DNA of 64,000 bases from Ornithinibacter aureus (GTDB taxonomy: Bacteria; Actinomycetota; Actinomycetes; Actinomycetales; Dermatophilaceae). The notes beneath the pieces were generated by a model that worked only from the letters and a program-made list of their open reading frames with translations, was not told where the DNA came from and made no database searches. Of the stretch, positions 37,153-46,459 are shown one piece after another. Location: positions 2,389,623 to 2,453,622 of the forward strand of contig NZ_VMSB01000001.1 of the NCBI RefSeq assembly GCF_009858245.1, given 5' to 3'. The position numbers and the translations under genes are program-made. Numbering within the stretch: the stretch's first letter is position 1; every line of letters starts with the position of its first letter.

Positions 37153-38553
37153 ATGCCCAATGGTGCCTACACTCCTCGGTCATTGAGCGACTCGACCGTA
37201 TCGGGGGTGGCTGGGCTCGTCGATCAGGCCAAGGCTGGGCGGCTGGTGCTGTACCTCGGCGCGGGAGTGAGTAGAGCTTCTCCCAGCAATGGGCCGATGG
37301 GGCCCGAGGTTGCGAACCGTCTGCGACATGAGGCGGCTGGTTTGCTCAATTGCCGCCGGGAGGACTTGGAGGACGACACCCTCGAGGAGTTGGCCAGCAA
37401 GGTCGCATCGCTTGGCGTCGAGGCTCTGTCCAGGTTTCGGTCTTTAGCATCGACTGCCTTTGACTTCGCTGGACTGGAGCCCAACTACGGTCATCGAGCC
37501 ATCGCCTTGCTCATGCGCGAGGGTTTGGCAAAGGTCATCTCGGTCAACTGGGATTGTGCTGTTGAGCGGGCGGGGACCCAGATTGGCATGACAGTCGCGG
37601 GAATCACGTCCGTCCTCCAAGCTCAGAGCCTCAAGAGTGAGGTTCCGCTCTTCAAGGTTCACGGTTGTGCGAGAGCACCTCAGAGTCTGAAGATCACGAG
37701 AGAAGAGGTCGACGAACCCCAGACCTGGGCGGTCGCCAAGGTCCAGTCAGCTCTTACGTCTGGAACGATCGTCTTCGCAGGTCTAGCGACTGTCGGCGAC
37801 TACGTATCCGATCCCATTCAGAAGACGCTAGAGGAGTGGTCCGGTTACGCCGGCGCCCTGCGGATAGTGGCGCCAGCTCTACCACCGTCATGGGAGACGG
37901 TGCTCGGACGTCGCACAGACGGCTCTCACGTCGCCGCGTCGTCCGATGAGTTCTTCGATGACCTCCTTCGCGCCATCATGTTGGACTGTCTCGCCCACGT
38001 CGCAGCCCGAGCCCACAACTTGGCAGACCTCGACGCATGGGCCACCCCGATGGCTACCGGGGTCGACTCGCTACGAACTGTGCTGCAGCCAATCCCAGCA
38101 CACCTGATCTTGGCCTGGTGGCGGGACGGGGTGGTCGACACCCAAGCGGGTCGACCGTTCATCACGGACCTCGCAGGTCAAAGCGCCCTTATGGCCATTG
38201 CGCTCCTAGTTGGTATCGACGGAACCGTCGAGGCAGTGGGGCGAGGTCGACGGTTCTGTCTTCGCACGCCCTCGCAGTATCTCGAGATCATCTCCCGTCC
38301 TGGAGGGCACCTAACGGAGATCATGCCGGTGGCGTTGGACCGCGCGGACCGCCGCTGGGACGACGGCGCGTATGAGGACGCTCGCACCATCTCATATGTC
38401 GTGATCGGCGCGGTGGGAAGCTTCCCGGCTTGCGATGCGGTCGCCGATATCGCCGGGGCTGATGATGTTGACAATGACATCGGGGCAGACGTTCGCTCCC
38501 TCGTACGCTTCGTATCGGCCGAGGACGCGGTTCAAGGAAGGCTAGCCGGATGA
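37153..38553 (+). CDS. SIR2-domain protein, putative Lamassu effector (LmuA-like)
   Basis: A 466-residue protein. The N-terminal SIR2-like NAD-binding domain shows LVLYLGAGVSRAS (GAGxS, residues 31-43), VISVNWDCAVERA (Asn132 in the TTNxD position) and LFKVHG (His170), the catalytic features of NAD-consuming SIR2 effectors. The C-terminal 250 residues are not recognised. It is first of three overlapping genes with a small protein and an SMC-like ATPase. This LmuA-LmuC-LmuB order is that of Lamassu systems with a Sir2 effector, so NAD depletion on phage infection is the inferred role. A possible -10 TAGTCT is at 37141-37146. Confidence 0.82.
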   Translation: MPNGAYTPRSLSDSTVSGVAGLVDQAKAGRLVLYLGAGVSRASPSNGPMGPEVANRLRHEAAGLLNCRREDLEDDTLEELASKVASLGVEALSRFRSLASTAFDFAGLEPNYGHRAIALLMREGLAKVISVNWDCAVERAGTQIGMTVAGITSVLQAQSLKSEVPLFKVHGCARAPQSLKITREEVDEPQTWAVAKVQSALTSGTIVFAGLATVGDYVSDPIQKTLEEWSGYAGALRIVAPALPPSWETVLGRRTDGSHVAASSDEFFDDLLRAIMLDCLAHVAARAHNLADLDAWATPMATGVDSLRTVLQPIPAHLILAWWRDGVVDTQAGRPFITDLAGQSALMAIALLVGIDGTVEAVGRGRRFCLRTPSQYLEIISRPGGHLTEIMPVALDRADRRWDDGAYEDARTISYVVIGAVGSFPACDAVADIAGADDVDNDIGADVRSLVRFVSAEDAVQGRLAG

Positions 38554-39098
38554 CAAACGCCATGGTTCTCGCGGAGTTGGAGGACCTTCAGCAGGTGCTC
38601 GCGCGGGCTGCTTATAGCTGTCAGATCCGCCCACTTGGTCGGTTTTCTCGCGTGCTCATCGCCGAGAACCCCTACGCAGCCGTCGCCATTGTCGACACTG
38701 AATCTTGGGAGAAGCTGGTTGAGCTCGTGTCCGACCTTCAAGCGGAATTGACTCGCTTGGCCCTGACAAGTGAGCGCTCGGCAATCCGATGGGACCTCTA
38801 CGTGATGGTCCATGTCCGCACTCCGGTCCTGCAGAGTGTTCAGACTGAGCTCGCGGATCGCATTGAGTCCGACACTAAATTCGCACGGAAGTACGTCAGG
38901 GTGAACTTGACCCGAGAGCTCAGCGTCCTGGACAGGGCGCTTCGGCCCTTCCTGCCTTTACGACCGGCAGCCACGCTCACTGTGACGGAACCTCTAGATC
39001 TCGTGAGAGAGGAACTCGTGACGGAGGGCATCCAGGCGGATCTTGTAGACCATGTCCTGAGACAGTTCTCCGCTACTGGAGAGGTGAGTATTCCTTGA
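38550..39098 (+). CDS. Small middle component of the SIR2/SMC operon (LmuC-like)
   Basis: A 182-residue soluble protein with no motif that I recognise: alpha/beta N-terminus (NAMVLAELEDLQQVLARAAY) and a C-terminal basic region followed by LVTEGIQADLVDHVLRQFSA. Its ATG overlaps the stop of the SIR2 gene (ATGA) and its stop overlaps the ATPase start (TTGA), so all three are made together. By position and size it corresponds to LmuC, the protein bridging effector and ATPase. The assignment rests on context. Confidence 0.7.
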   Translation: MTNAMVLAELEDLQQVLARAAYSCQIRPLGRFSRVLIAENPYAAVAIVDTESWEKLVELVSDLQAELTRLALTSERSAIRWDLYVMVHVRTPVLQSVQTELADRIESDTKFARKYVRVNLTRELSVLDRALRPFLPLRPAATLTVTEPLDLVREELVTEGIQADLVDHVLRQFSATGEVSIP

Positions 39099-41107
39099 GC
39101 CCTCGACTAGTAAATCTTGAGCTCGAGGCTTTTCGCGGCTTCAGTTCACCTCAGTCAGTGGACCTGGATGCCGACATCATCTTGGTGAGAGGAGACAATG
39201 GCTCCGGGAAGACATCTCTCACGGACGGGATCCTCTGGGTCCTTACGGGTGCGCTTCCTCACATCACCGAGCGCGCGAAGGGTTTGCGCCCCACACACGA
39301 TCCAATCCAGAACCGATACGCGGATGGGCCCAGCCGCGTCGCATTAACCGTTCGAGACGATTCTGGCACATGGCGGTTCGAGCGGGTGGGCAGTGCCCGC
39401 GACAGCACGCTTACTGCCGAGCTCAATGGCCAGTCCTTCGACGGGGATGCCGGACTAACGAACGCGTTTGGCGAGGACACCGCCGAATCCCTCCGGACGG
39501 CCGTGACCACTTGGGGTATTTTGCGACAAGACGCGGTGCGCTCGGTGCTCGATACGGGCGGCGCAGCCCTCCATGCCCGCATGTCATCCGTCATCGGACT
39601 CGCTGACGTGACTCGCTTTCGGGAGGCTTGCCGGACGGCATCAAAGAAACTGGCTCAAGAACGCCGCCAGACCGACGCGGTTCATGCCAGCTCCATCCGC
39701 AGCAGAATCGCCGCACGCCAAGCGCTCGACGGCTTCCGAAGCGCGAGCGCTGGTTCCTCAAAGCTCGCCCTTCAAGAACGCATTCGAGCCATGGCCTTGG
39801 CAATACGCGCTGACATAGAGATCGATGCCACAGGGATCGAAGATCTGCAGGGCGTGATCGCAGTGGGACAAGAGATTTCGTCTCTGATCGAGCTGTTCAC
39901 CGTTGCAGCAGATGCGCACGACGCCAGTGTCCGCGCGGCCGCTGCGGTTAAGTCTGAATCAGCTAGGCTGGAGGTTGAACTGGGCGCCGTGGAGGCGCAG
40001 GCAAAGGAGCTCGGTCGACTGACCTCGGATACCCAACGTCTTGCTGAGGCGGCGCTTCAACTCTTGGGAGAGCGCTGCCCGGTCTGTGGCCAAGAAATAG
40101 ATGAGGGTGTCGTCCGAGTGAAGCTCGAGCAAGACCTGCAACAGAACGCCGCTCGGATGATTGCCGCCACGGAGGCCCGCAATTCGGTTTCCACCATCAA
40201 GCAGCGCCTCATCGACGCCCAGACCGCAGAAGCTCGACGGGGCCAAGCCGCAGCGCACCTTGCCAGAGTTGCGAGCGAACTGGAAGCCGCTCTGGAATCT
40301 TCCAAGCACGTCAAGCTTCAAGCGGGGATGCCCGAGCCGAAATCATTTCGTCCGCTCGCCCACCGCTTAGAGGAGCTGCGCTCCGCTCTCAGGAGGCTGC
40401 ACGCAGAGGCCTCAGCGCAGTCAGAAGTTGAGGAGTCGCGCCACCAGGCCGCCGCGGCCGCAGCGGTAAGCGAGGAGAATCGGGCGCGGGCAGCGCTCGA
40501 ACGCGTTACTGCTCGAGAAGATTCCATCCAGAACCTCGAGAAGGCCGCACAGAGGGCGGAGGAGCGAATCGTGTCGAACTGGCTACGCCAGCTCGAGCCG
40601 AGCTTCTCCGAAGTATTTGACCGTCTCTCGCCCCACCCGACGTTCTCTGAACTTCGTGCTCGGCAGGACATCTACTACAACCGTAACCAGATCGTGCCGG
40701 AAGTCGTGGATCCTATCCGCGGGATCTCGGCCAACCCCCTTCTCGTCTACAGCGAAGGGCAATTGAATACCGTCGCGTTGTCATACTTCTTGGGGTTGGC
40801 GTTGAATGCGCCGTCTGCGTCGTTGGGCTTCATGGTGTTAGACGACCCGCTTCAGGCTATGGATGTCCTCGCGGTCCTTGGTTTTGCGGATCTTTGTCGT
40901 CGGCTACGTCGAGAGCGCCAACTTCTCATCACCACACACGATAGACGGTACGCAGACTTGCTCGCCAGGAAGCTGGCTCCCCGTGAGCCAGCAGACACCA
41001 CTATCACGCATGAGATTGAGGGCTGGTCTGAAGACGGACCTCACATCTCATCTCGCCGCGAGGAGTTCCAGTCTGGCAAGGTGGCGAGCGTGAGCGATGT
41101 TTCTTAG
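39095..41107 (+). CDS. SMC/Rad50-like ATPase (LmuB-like)
   Basis: A 670-residue ABC-type ATPase of the SbcC/Rad50/SMC class. Walker A GDNGSGKT is at residues 33-40, long coiled coils flank a zinc-hook CPVC (Cys328-Cys331), and Walker B LGFMVLDDPLQAMD lies near residue 580 with the signature-like YSEGQLNTVALS before it. LmuB proteins of Lamassu have this layout and sense DNA ends or replication structures of phages and plasmids. The TTG start overlaps the preceding stop, with GGAGAGG at 39078-39084. The IS1380 element starts 10 bp after its stop. RecF/RloC-like ATPases are alternatives, but the SIR2 neighbour favours Lamassu. Confidence 0.83.
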   Translation: MSPRLVNLELEAFRGFSSPQSVDLDADIILVRGDNGSGKTSLTDGILWVLTGALPHITERAKGLRPTHDPIQNRYADGPSRVALTVRDDSGTWRFERVGSARDSTLTAELNGQSFDGDAGLTNAFGEDTAESLRTAVTTWGILRQDAVRSVLDTGGAALHARMSSVIGLADVTRFREACRTASKKLAQERRQTDAVHASSIRSRIAARQALDGFRSASAGSSKLALQERIRAMALAIRADIEIDATGIEDLQGVIAVGQEISSLIELFTVAADAHDASVRAAAAVKSESARLEVELGAVEAQAKELGRLTSDTQRLAEAALQLLGERCPVCGQEIDEGVVRVKLEQDLQQNAARMIAATEARNSVSTIKQRLIDAQTAEARRGQAAAHLARVASELEAALESSKHVKLQAGMPEPKSFRPLAHRLEELRSALRRLHAEASAQSEVEESRHQAAAAAAVSEENRARAALERVTAREDSIQNLEKAAQRAEERIVSNWLRQLEPSFSEVFDRLSPHPTFSELRARQDIYYNRNQIVPEVVDPIRGISANPLLVYSEGQLNTVALSYFLGLALNAPSASLGFMVLDDPLQAMDVLAVLGFADLCRRLRRERQLLITTHDRRYADLLARKLAPREPADTTITHEIEGWSEDGPHISSRREEFQSGKVASVSDVS

Positions 41108-41393
41108 GCCAGTGATTAAGCCTCGATCCACCGATGGGCAGGGTGGTAGTGGGCTGAGGAGGCGTGTCGGGACATGAGAATGCCCCTGTGTGGCAACAGA
41201 ATTGGAGTTCTTCACGCTTCAGTTCGTCACACACGCAAGGGGCATCTCGTAGGTGAAACTCTCTCACACCCTCCCAGCGACCTCGGCGGTCTTCGACGAC
41301 CCGAATCTTGTGTCGGCCGCCGGGTTGGTTCCGGTCTTGGCCCTGGCTGATCGGGCGGGGCTGCGACGCCTTGCGGATGAGCATCTGAGCGTG

Positions 41394-41425
41394 CGGGGTG
41401 ACAAGGGCGCCAACGCCGGGTTGAA
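41394..41425 (+). repeat. 32-bp target-site duplication, left copy
   Basis: This 32-bp segment, starting CGGGGTGACAAGGGCG, is exactly repeated at 43132-43163 on the other side of the IS1634-like element. Confidence 0.95.
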
Positions 41426-43131
41426 CCCGACTCGTGCCACTTGACGGATAGGGCGCGACGCTAGCGGCAAAGGTGCTGGTCAGGGCCTCGGTCGTGGTCG
41501 GGATGACACACCCCGGGGTCGGTAGTGTCGGGCTCGTGGTGTTCGTGCGGAAGTCCCCGGGTCGCACTGGGAGCACCAAGGTTCAAATCGCGGAGCGTCG
41601 TGCCGGCCGGGATGTCGTCCTTGAGCACGTGGGCACGGCCCGCAGCGAGGGCGAGTTGGCGGTGCTGATGGCTGAGGCCCGTCGACGACTGCGGCCCGGG
41701 CAGGAAGCGTTCGACCTGGACGGGGTGGGCCTGGAGCAGGAAGGCCTGCCGCAGCGGCCCGGAGTGATCACGGGCAAGCGGTCCGTGGTGCTCTGGCAGG
41801 TCCTGTCGAGCGTGTACGCGCGGCTGGGGTTCGACGTGGTGGGCGACGAGGCGTTCAAGCAGCTGGTGCTCGCCCGTATCGTGGAGCCCACGAGCAAGGC
41901 CGACTCGCTGCGGGTGCTCGACGAGCTCGGGGTGGTGCACGGGTCGCTGCGCACGATGTTCCGCTCCCTGGCCCGCGCCCAGGAGCGCGGCTACCGCGAC
42001 ACGGTCGCGTCCGCGTGCTTCGCCCACGCCTCCACCAGCGGGACCGTCTCGCTGTGCCTGTACGACGTGACCACGTTGTACTTCGAGGCCGAACACGAGG
42101 ACGAGCTGCGCAAGGTCGGCTACTCCAAGGAACGCCGCGTGGACCCGCAGATCATTGTCGGGCTGCTGGTGGACCGGGTCGGGTTCCCGTTGGAGATCGG
42201 CTGCTGGGAGGGCAACAAGGCTGAGACGACCACGATGCTCCCGATCATCCGCCAGTTCCAGGAGCGGCACAGCATCGAGGCCATGGTCGTGGTCGCTGAT
42301 GCGGGGATGCTGTCCGCGGGCAACCTCAAGGACCTGCACGAGGCGGGGCTGCGGTTCATCGTCGGCTCCCGGGCCACCAAGGCCCCGGCTGACCTGGCCT
42401 CGCACTTTCGCTGGCACGGGGACGCGTTCACCGACGGTCAGGTCATCGACACGATCACCCCACGGGTGGCCACCACCACCGCCCGCGGTGTCAACGACGA
42501 GCAGAAACGGGCCGAGCCGGTGTGGGACCCGGCCGTGCACGAACGCTCGTGGCGGGCGGTGTGGTCGTACTCGGCCAAACGCGCCGCCAGGGACGCCAAG
42601 ACCCTGACCCTGCAGGAGAACCGCGCCAAAGCCGTGATCGCCGGGGAGAAGGCCGCCCGCACCCCGCGGTTCGTGACCGTCAAGAACGGCTCACGCAGCC
42701 TGGACGAGACCTCACTGGCCAGAGCGCGTCGCGTGGTCGGGCTCAAGGGTTACGTCACGAACATCCCCGCGACGCTGATGCCCGCCGGTGAAGTCATCGC
42801 CAGCTACCACGAGCTGTGGCACGTCGAAGCGTCGTTCCGGATGAGCAAGAGCGACCTACGCGCCCGCCCGATCTTCCACCACACCCGCGACGCGATCGAG
42901 GCCCACCTCACCATCGTGTTCGCCGCGCTGGCCGTCGCCCGCTACCTGCAGGACACCACGGGGATGAGCATCAAGAAGATCGTCAACACCCTGCGGCCGC
43001 TGCAACACGTCACCGTCCGCATCGCCGGCCATGAACACCTCGCCCACGACCCGCTCACCCCAACGGCAGAAACGATCCTCGACGCACTCGACCTCCGCGC
43101 TCAGTGACACACCCCGGTGGCACGAGTCGGG
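41426..43131 (+). mobile_element. IS1634-family insertion sequence
   Basis: A complete 1,706-bp element with perfect 15-bp terminal inverted repeats CCCGACTCGTGCCAC (41426-41440) and GTGGCACGAGTCGGG (43117-43131). It has an intact transposase gene and a 32-bp direct target duplication. IS1634 elements are known for long and variable target duplications. The intact ends and exact duplication suggest a recent insertion. Confidence 0.95.
41503..43107 (+). CDS. IS1634-family transposase
   Basis: A transposase of about 534 residues. DDE-type features: YDVTTLYFEAEHEDELRKVGYSKERR with the first Asp, VVVADAGMLSAGNLKDL with the second, and the C-terminal YHELWHVEASFRMSKSDL with the conserved YREKxxxE-like Glu. 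The ATG at 41503 is chosen; GTG at 41536 is possible. The gene fills the element and appears intact. Confidence 0.93.
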   Translation: MTHPGVGSVGLVVFVRKSPGRTGSTKVQIAERRAGRDVVLEHVGTARSEGELAVLMAEARRRLRPGQEAFDLDGVGLEQEGLPQRPGVITGKRSVVLWQVLSSVYARLGFDVVGDEAFKQLVLARIVEPTSKADSLRVLDELGVVHGSLRTMFRSLARAQERGYRDTVASACFAHASTSGTVSLCLYDVTTLYFEAEHEDELRKVGYSKERRVDPQIIVGLLVDRVGFPLEIGCWEGNKAETTTMLPIIRQFQERHSIEAMVVVADAGMLSAGNLKDLHEAGLRFIVGSRATKAPADLASHFRWHGDAFTDGQVIDTITPRVATTTARGVNDEQKRAEPVWDPAVHERSWRAVWSYSAKRAARDAKTLTLQENRAKAVIAGEKAARTPRFVTVKNGSRSLDETSLARARRVVGLKGYVTNIPATLMPAGEVIASYHELWHVEASFRMSKSDLRARPIFHHTRDAIEAHLTIVFAALAVARYLQDTTGMSIKKIVNTLRPLQHVTVRIAGHEHLAHDPLTPTAETILDALDLRAQ

Positions 43132-43163
43132 CGGGGTGACAAGGGCGCCAACGCCGGGTTGAA
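43132..43163 (+). repeat. 32-bp target-site duplication, right copy
   Basis: Exact copy of 41394-41425 immediately after the right inverted repeat of the IS1634-like element. Confidence 0.95.
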
Positions 43164-44615
43164 GGTCGCCTCGCTGGTCGCGGGGATGGTCGCTGGCGCC
43201 GACAGCATCGACGACATGGCGCTGCTGCGGCACGGTGGGATGGGCCGGGTCTTCGCCCGGGCGTACGCGCCGTCGACGTTGGGGTCGTTCCTGCGCTCGT
43301 TCACGTTCGGTCACGTCCGCCAGCTCGACGCGCTCGCCTCGAGGTTCCTCACACGCCTGGCAGCTCAAGGCGAGCGAGCCGCGCAGGTCGTCGGCGACGG
43401 CACCGGTGGCCGGGTGTTGGTCGATATCGACGACACGATCATTCAGGTGCACGGCCACGCCAAACAGGGTGCCGGGTTCGGCTACTCCGGGGTCCGCGGG
43501 CTGAACGCGTTGCTGGCCACGGTCACCACCACTGGGTCGGCACCGGTGGTCGTGGCGCAGCGGCTGCGGAAAGGGTCGTGCGGGTCCCCGCGCGGAGCCA
43601 AACGGTTGGTCGCTGACGCGCTCAAGACCGTGCGCACGTTGCACCCCGGTCAGGGCAAGCCGTTGCTGCGGGCGGACTCGGCGTTCTACGGGGCGCCCAC
43701 CGTCGGTGCCGCGGTTCGCGCCGGGGCGCAGGTGTCGGTCACCGTACGCCTGGACCCCAAGGTCAAGGCCGCGATCACCACCATCAGCGAACACGCGTGG
43801 ACCCCGATCGAGTACACCGACGCCGTCTTCGACGAGGTCAGCGGCACCTGGGTGTCGCGGGCTGAGGTCGCCGAGGTGCCCTTCACCGCGTTCTCCTCCA
43901 AGAAGGCGGCCGATCAGGTTCCCGGGCGCCTGGTGGTGCGCCGCATCCCCGACGTCAACGCTGACAAGAAGAAGGCAACCGGGCAGGGCACCCTGTTCGA
44001 CACCTGGCGCTTCCACGCCTTCTTCACCACCACCGACCCCACCGACCTGGACACCGTCGCCGCGGATAAGACCCACCGCGGACACGCGATCATCGAGCAG
44101 GTCCACGCCGACCTCAAGAACTCCGCCCTGGCGCACCTGCCCTCAGGCAAGTTCACCGCCAACGCCGCCTGGCTCGTGCTGGCCGTCATCGCGTTCAACC
44201 TCACCCGCACCGCAGCCACCATCGCCAGCGCCGACCTCGCCAGAGCCACCACCGCCACCATCCGCCGCAAGCTGATCACCGTCCCCGCCCGGGTGGCGTC
44301 CTCGGCCCGACGGGTCACCCTGCACCTACCGACCGCCTGGCCCTGGCAGGAAGCGTGGACCCGCCTGTTCACCCAGAACTGCGGCCCACCAGAACCGGTC
44401 AATCCCTGACCACCCAGCCGCCCCGGCCCGACCGAACAACCGACGTGGAACACCCTGACAGCCAGGTCAGGACAACAGCCACGCCCTCAAGCCGGAGCCG
44501 CGGCCCAAAGCGAAATCAGCTCACCCCACCCAGGACGTCGGTGGATCGAGGCTTATGCGCCGCGGCATCATCAGCGGCGCAGCCAGCGAGCGACAACAAA
44601 AGCAGTCCTACCCAC

Positions 44616-45713
44616 TCAACCCACGTCCACCCGTAGGCGGTCTTGCGTCCCCGCGGTGATGACCTCGTGCGTCATTTCCACGCTCAGACGGCCCTGTGCA
44701 AGTACGGCGTCGAAGTCGATACCGTTGTCCACGAGGAGCACCTTGGCACGACCGAGGAGTTGGGGCGACTCCGACGGGCCCAACGATCCCGGCTCGGGCA
44801 CGCCCCATTGGGCGAGCTGCTGGTTCGCCCTTCGGTAGGACGCATTCGATAGGCGCCCGAGCCGGTGAGCCCGGTATACGAGCGCGCGCAAGCTCACGCC
44901 CCAGTAACGTTTCAGTTCGTGGAACGTTGGCCAGTCAATTCGCTGTGGCAGCTGGTCCACGATTTCATCGCGAGGCATCAGCAACTCAGCGGCGAAGGCA
45001 TTCGCCTGCTGCTCCACAACCTTCGACCCAGGCTCGGTGTCTGGATGCAGCAGCAAATGCCCTAGCTCGTGGGCGGCGTCGAACCTACTGCGCGCCCTAT
45101 CTCCCTTGCCCGGGTTGAGGAAGACTAAGGGCCGGTCCCCGGCCCACGTCGAGAGGGCGTCAACACGCCGATCTGCCTTCTCGGGCAACCGAAGGACGAT
45201 GACCCCGTGGGCCTCGAGCAATTGGACAACTGACGGCAACGGCCCCGTGGGCACCCCCCACAGACTCCTCACTTGCATAGCCGCTTCCTCGATCACGGGG
45301 ATCGATAGGTCTCGCGGCAGCTCTAGGTCGGGCAGATTCACAACGGGAAGTTCGACGTACTCGCCGAGTAGGTCAACCAGCCGTAGGGATAATTCGCCGT
45401 AGGCCAACACCTGCTCGCGAGCCTTCGATGAGGTGGACCTCAATGAACGAAAGTGAGCAGCTGAAGCGGGCAGGAGTGCCAAGGGCGCGCCCGCGCCGAA
45501 GAACTCACGCGGCATCCCCAGAACAAGGCAAATCTGAGCGAGCACGGCCTGGGCGGGGCGAGTTCCCTTCTCGTACTGAGCCACTGCTGTGGGAGTGACA
45601 TCGACGGCACGCGCCAGGTCTGCTTTGGACATGGCACGCAGACGGCGAGCGACGGTTAGACGCGTGCCGTCGAAGTCGGAGGTGCGGGCGACTCCACCGC
45701 GCAGCTGGGTCAT
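44616..45713 (-). CDS. XRE-family regulator with ImmA/IrrE metallopeptidase domain
   Basis: A 365-residue two-domain protein. The N-terminal helix-turn-helix (RLRAMSKADLARAVDVTPTAVAQYEKGTRPAQ, around residues 24-55) is followed by an ImmA/IrrE (COG2856) domain with the zinc motif FDAAHELGHLLLHP (HExxH, near residue 217) and AFAAELLMP. Such proteins cleave or control repressors in mobile elements and act as antitoxin-like partners. Its ATG overlaps the stop of the upstream gene (ATGA), so the two form an operon. Confidence 0.9.
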   Translation of the reverse strand: MTQLRGGVARTSDFDGTRLTVARRLRAMSKADLARAVDVTPTAVAQYEKGTRPAQAVLAQICLVLGMPREFFGAGAPLALLPASAAHFRSLRSTSSKAREQVLAYGELSLRLVDLLGEYVELPVVNLPDLELPRDLSIPVIEEAAMQVRSLWGVPTGPLPSVVQLLEAHGVIVLRLPEKADRRVDALSTWAGDRPLVFLNPGKGDRARSRFDAAHELGHLLLHPDTEPGSKVVEQQANAFAAELLMPRDEIVDQLPQRIDWPTFHELKRYWGVSLRALVYRAHRLGRLSNASYRRANQQLAQWGVPEPGSLGPSESPQLLGRAKVLLVDNGIDFDAVLAQGRLSVEMTHEVITAGTQDRLRVDVG

Positions 45714-46459
45714 GCTTCGCCCTCGCGGCCCGGCCGCGGCTTCAGGCGCAGGGCCGGGAGGCCGCTGGAGCGCTCGTTGAAGTTCGGGCCTGTCGGGGCA
45801 GTCCGGCGGATTCCGGTCGCCACGGCGCCCTCGGGATCCACCCAGAGTTGACGGACTGCCGCGAAGGGCTGGTCGCCCAGCGACGGCACGCCAAGCCACC
45901 CGCAGGTCGCGGGTGAGTCGATCTCAGCTGCCCAGACAAATACGAAGTGCCGGACCTGTGGAGGTCCGTATGAGAATGGCAAATAGAGAAGCGGATCCTG
46001 CCCGGGGGCCGCGGTGCGGTGTCCGGCAAGAGCCATCGTGTTGGCCCGGGCGGCCTCTTCACGAACTTCACTGGACGTGGTCCATTGGGGCAACGCGTCC
46101 CACCTCGGGCTCCGACCATGCGCCGTCGGAGACTTCATGATGTAGAAGCACCGCCCAGCGAAGTCCAGCCGAAGCGCCCCGTTGGGCCGTGCGACGCTGA
46201 GCCCCGGCAGGTCCCAGGGTTCGGCTTCGTAGTCGCTGCTGCCTCGAACGAGGCGCGCGACCCGGTTCGCGATGTTCTTTGCACACGTGCCCCCGAGGGT
46301 TTGTAGGTCATCCCCGAGTTCGTCAGGCTCGTACCGCGCCAAGTTGACCTGCCATACATCTGTGACGAGGGCGTTGAGGCGAGCGGCGAGTCCGGCGTTG
46401 TCGACAAGCTCGAGGGCCTCGTCAAGGGCAGTCGCAGCGGCCTTGGGTGCATTGAACAT
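45710..46459 (-). CDS. Uncharacterised protein paired with the XRE-ImmA regulator
   Basis: A 249-residue soluble protein that I do not recognise, with no signal peptide or membrane segment. It starts MFNAPKAAATALDEALELVDNAG (helical) and has a central Trp/Asp-rich alpha/beta part (RLDFAGRCFYIMKSPTAHG) and FVFVWAAEIDSPATCGWLG. It ends overlapping the regulator start, like toxin-antitoxin or stress pairs, but no toxin motif is seen. ATG at 46457-46459 chosen; the frame continues upstream without a convincing start. Confidence 0.7.
   Translation of the reverse strand: MFNAPKAAATALDEALELVDNAGLAARLNALVTDVWQVNLARYEPDELGDDLQTLGGTCAKNIANRVARLVRGSSDYEAEPWDLPGLSVARPNGALRLDFAGRCFYIMKSPTAHGRSPRWDALPQWTTSSEVREEAARANTMALAGHRTAAPGQDPLLYLPFSYGPPQVRHFVFVWAAEIDSPATCGWLGVPSLGDQPFAAVRQLWVDPEGAVATGIRRTAPTGPNFNERSSGLPALRLKPRPGREGEA

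Larger units (their letters stand above)
41253..44409 (+). pseudogene. IS1380-family transposase, disrupted by IS1634-like insertion
   Basis: The N-terminal 58 residues (41253-41425, from GTG, ending GDKGANAGL) and the remaining C-terminal part (43132-44409, resuming GDKGANAGLKVASLVAG) are collinear parts of one IS1380-family DDE transposase. The catalytic region includes VDIDDTIIQVHGHAKQGAGFGYSG and LLRADSAFYG. The insertion lies in codon 58 or so. The downstream part keeps a long open frame but lacks the true N-terminus, so it is probably inactive. Confidence 0.9.
41117..44555 (+). mobile_element. IS1380-family element, interrupted
   Basis: The 18-bp perfect terminal inverted repeats TAAGCCTCGATCCACCGA (41117-41134) and TCGGTGGATCGAGGCTTA (44538-44555) bound an element of about 1.7 kb once the nested IS is removed. 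It carries one DDE transposase gene, now split. No matching short target duplication is seen outside the ends, so the flanks may have rearranged. Confidence 0.88.

Noticed and set aside
37153..41107. RloC or Rad50-type repair operon instead of defence
   Set aside because: There is no nuclease (SbcD or anticodon nuclease) partner; the SIR2 gene and three-gene overlap fit Lamassu better. The alternative is still kept in the entry.
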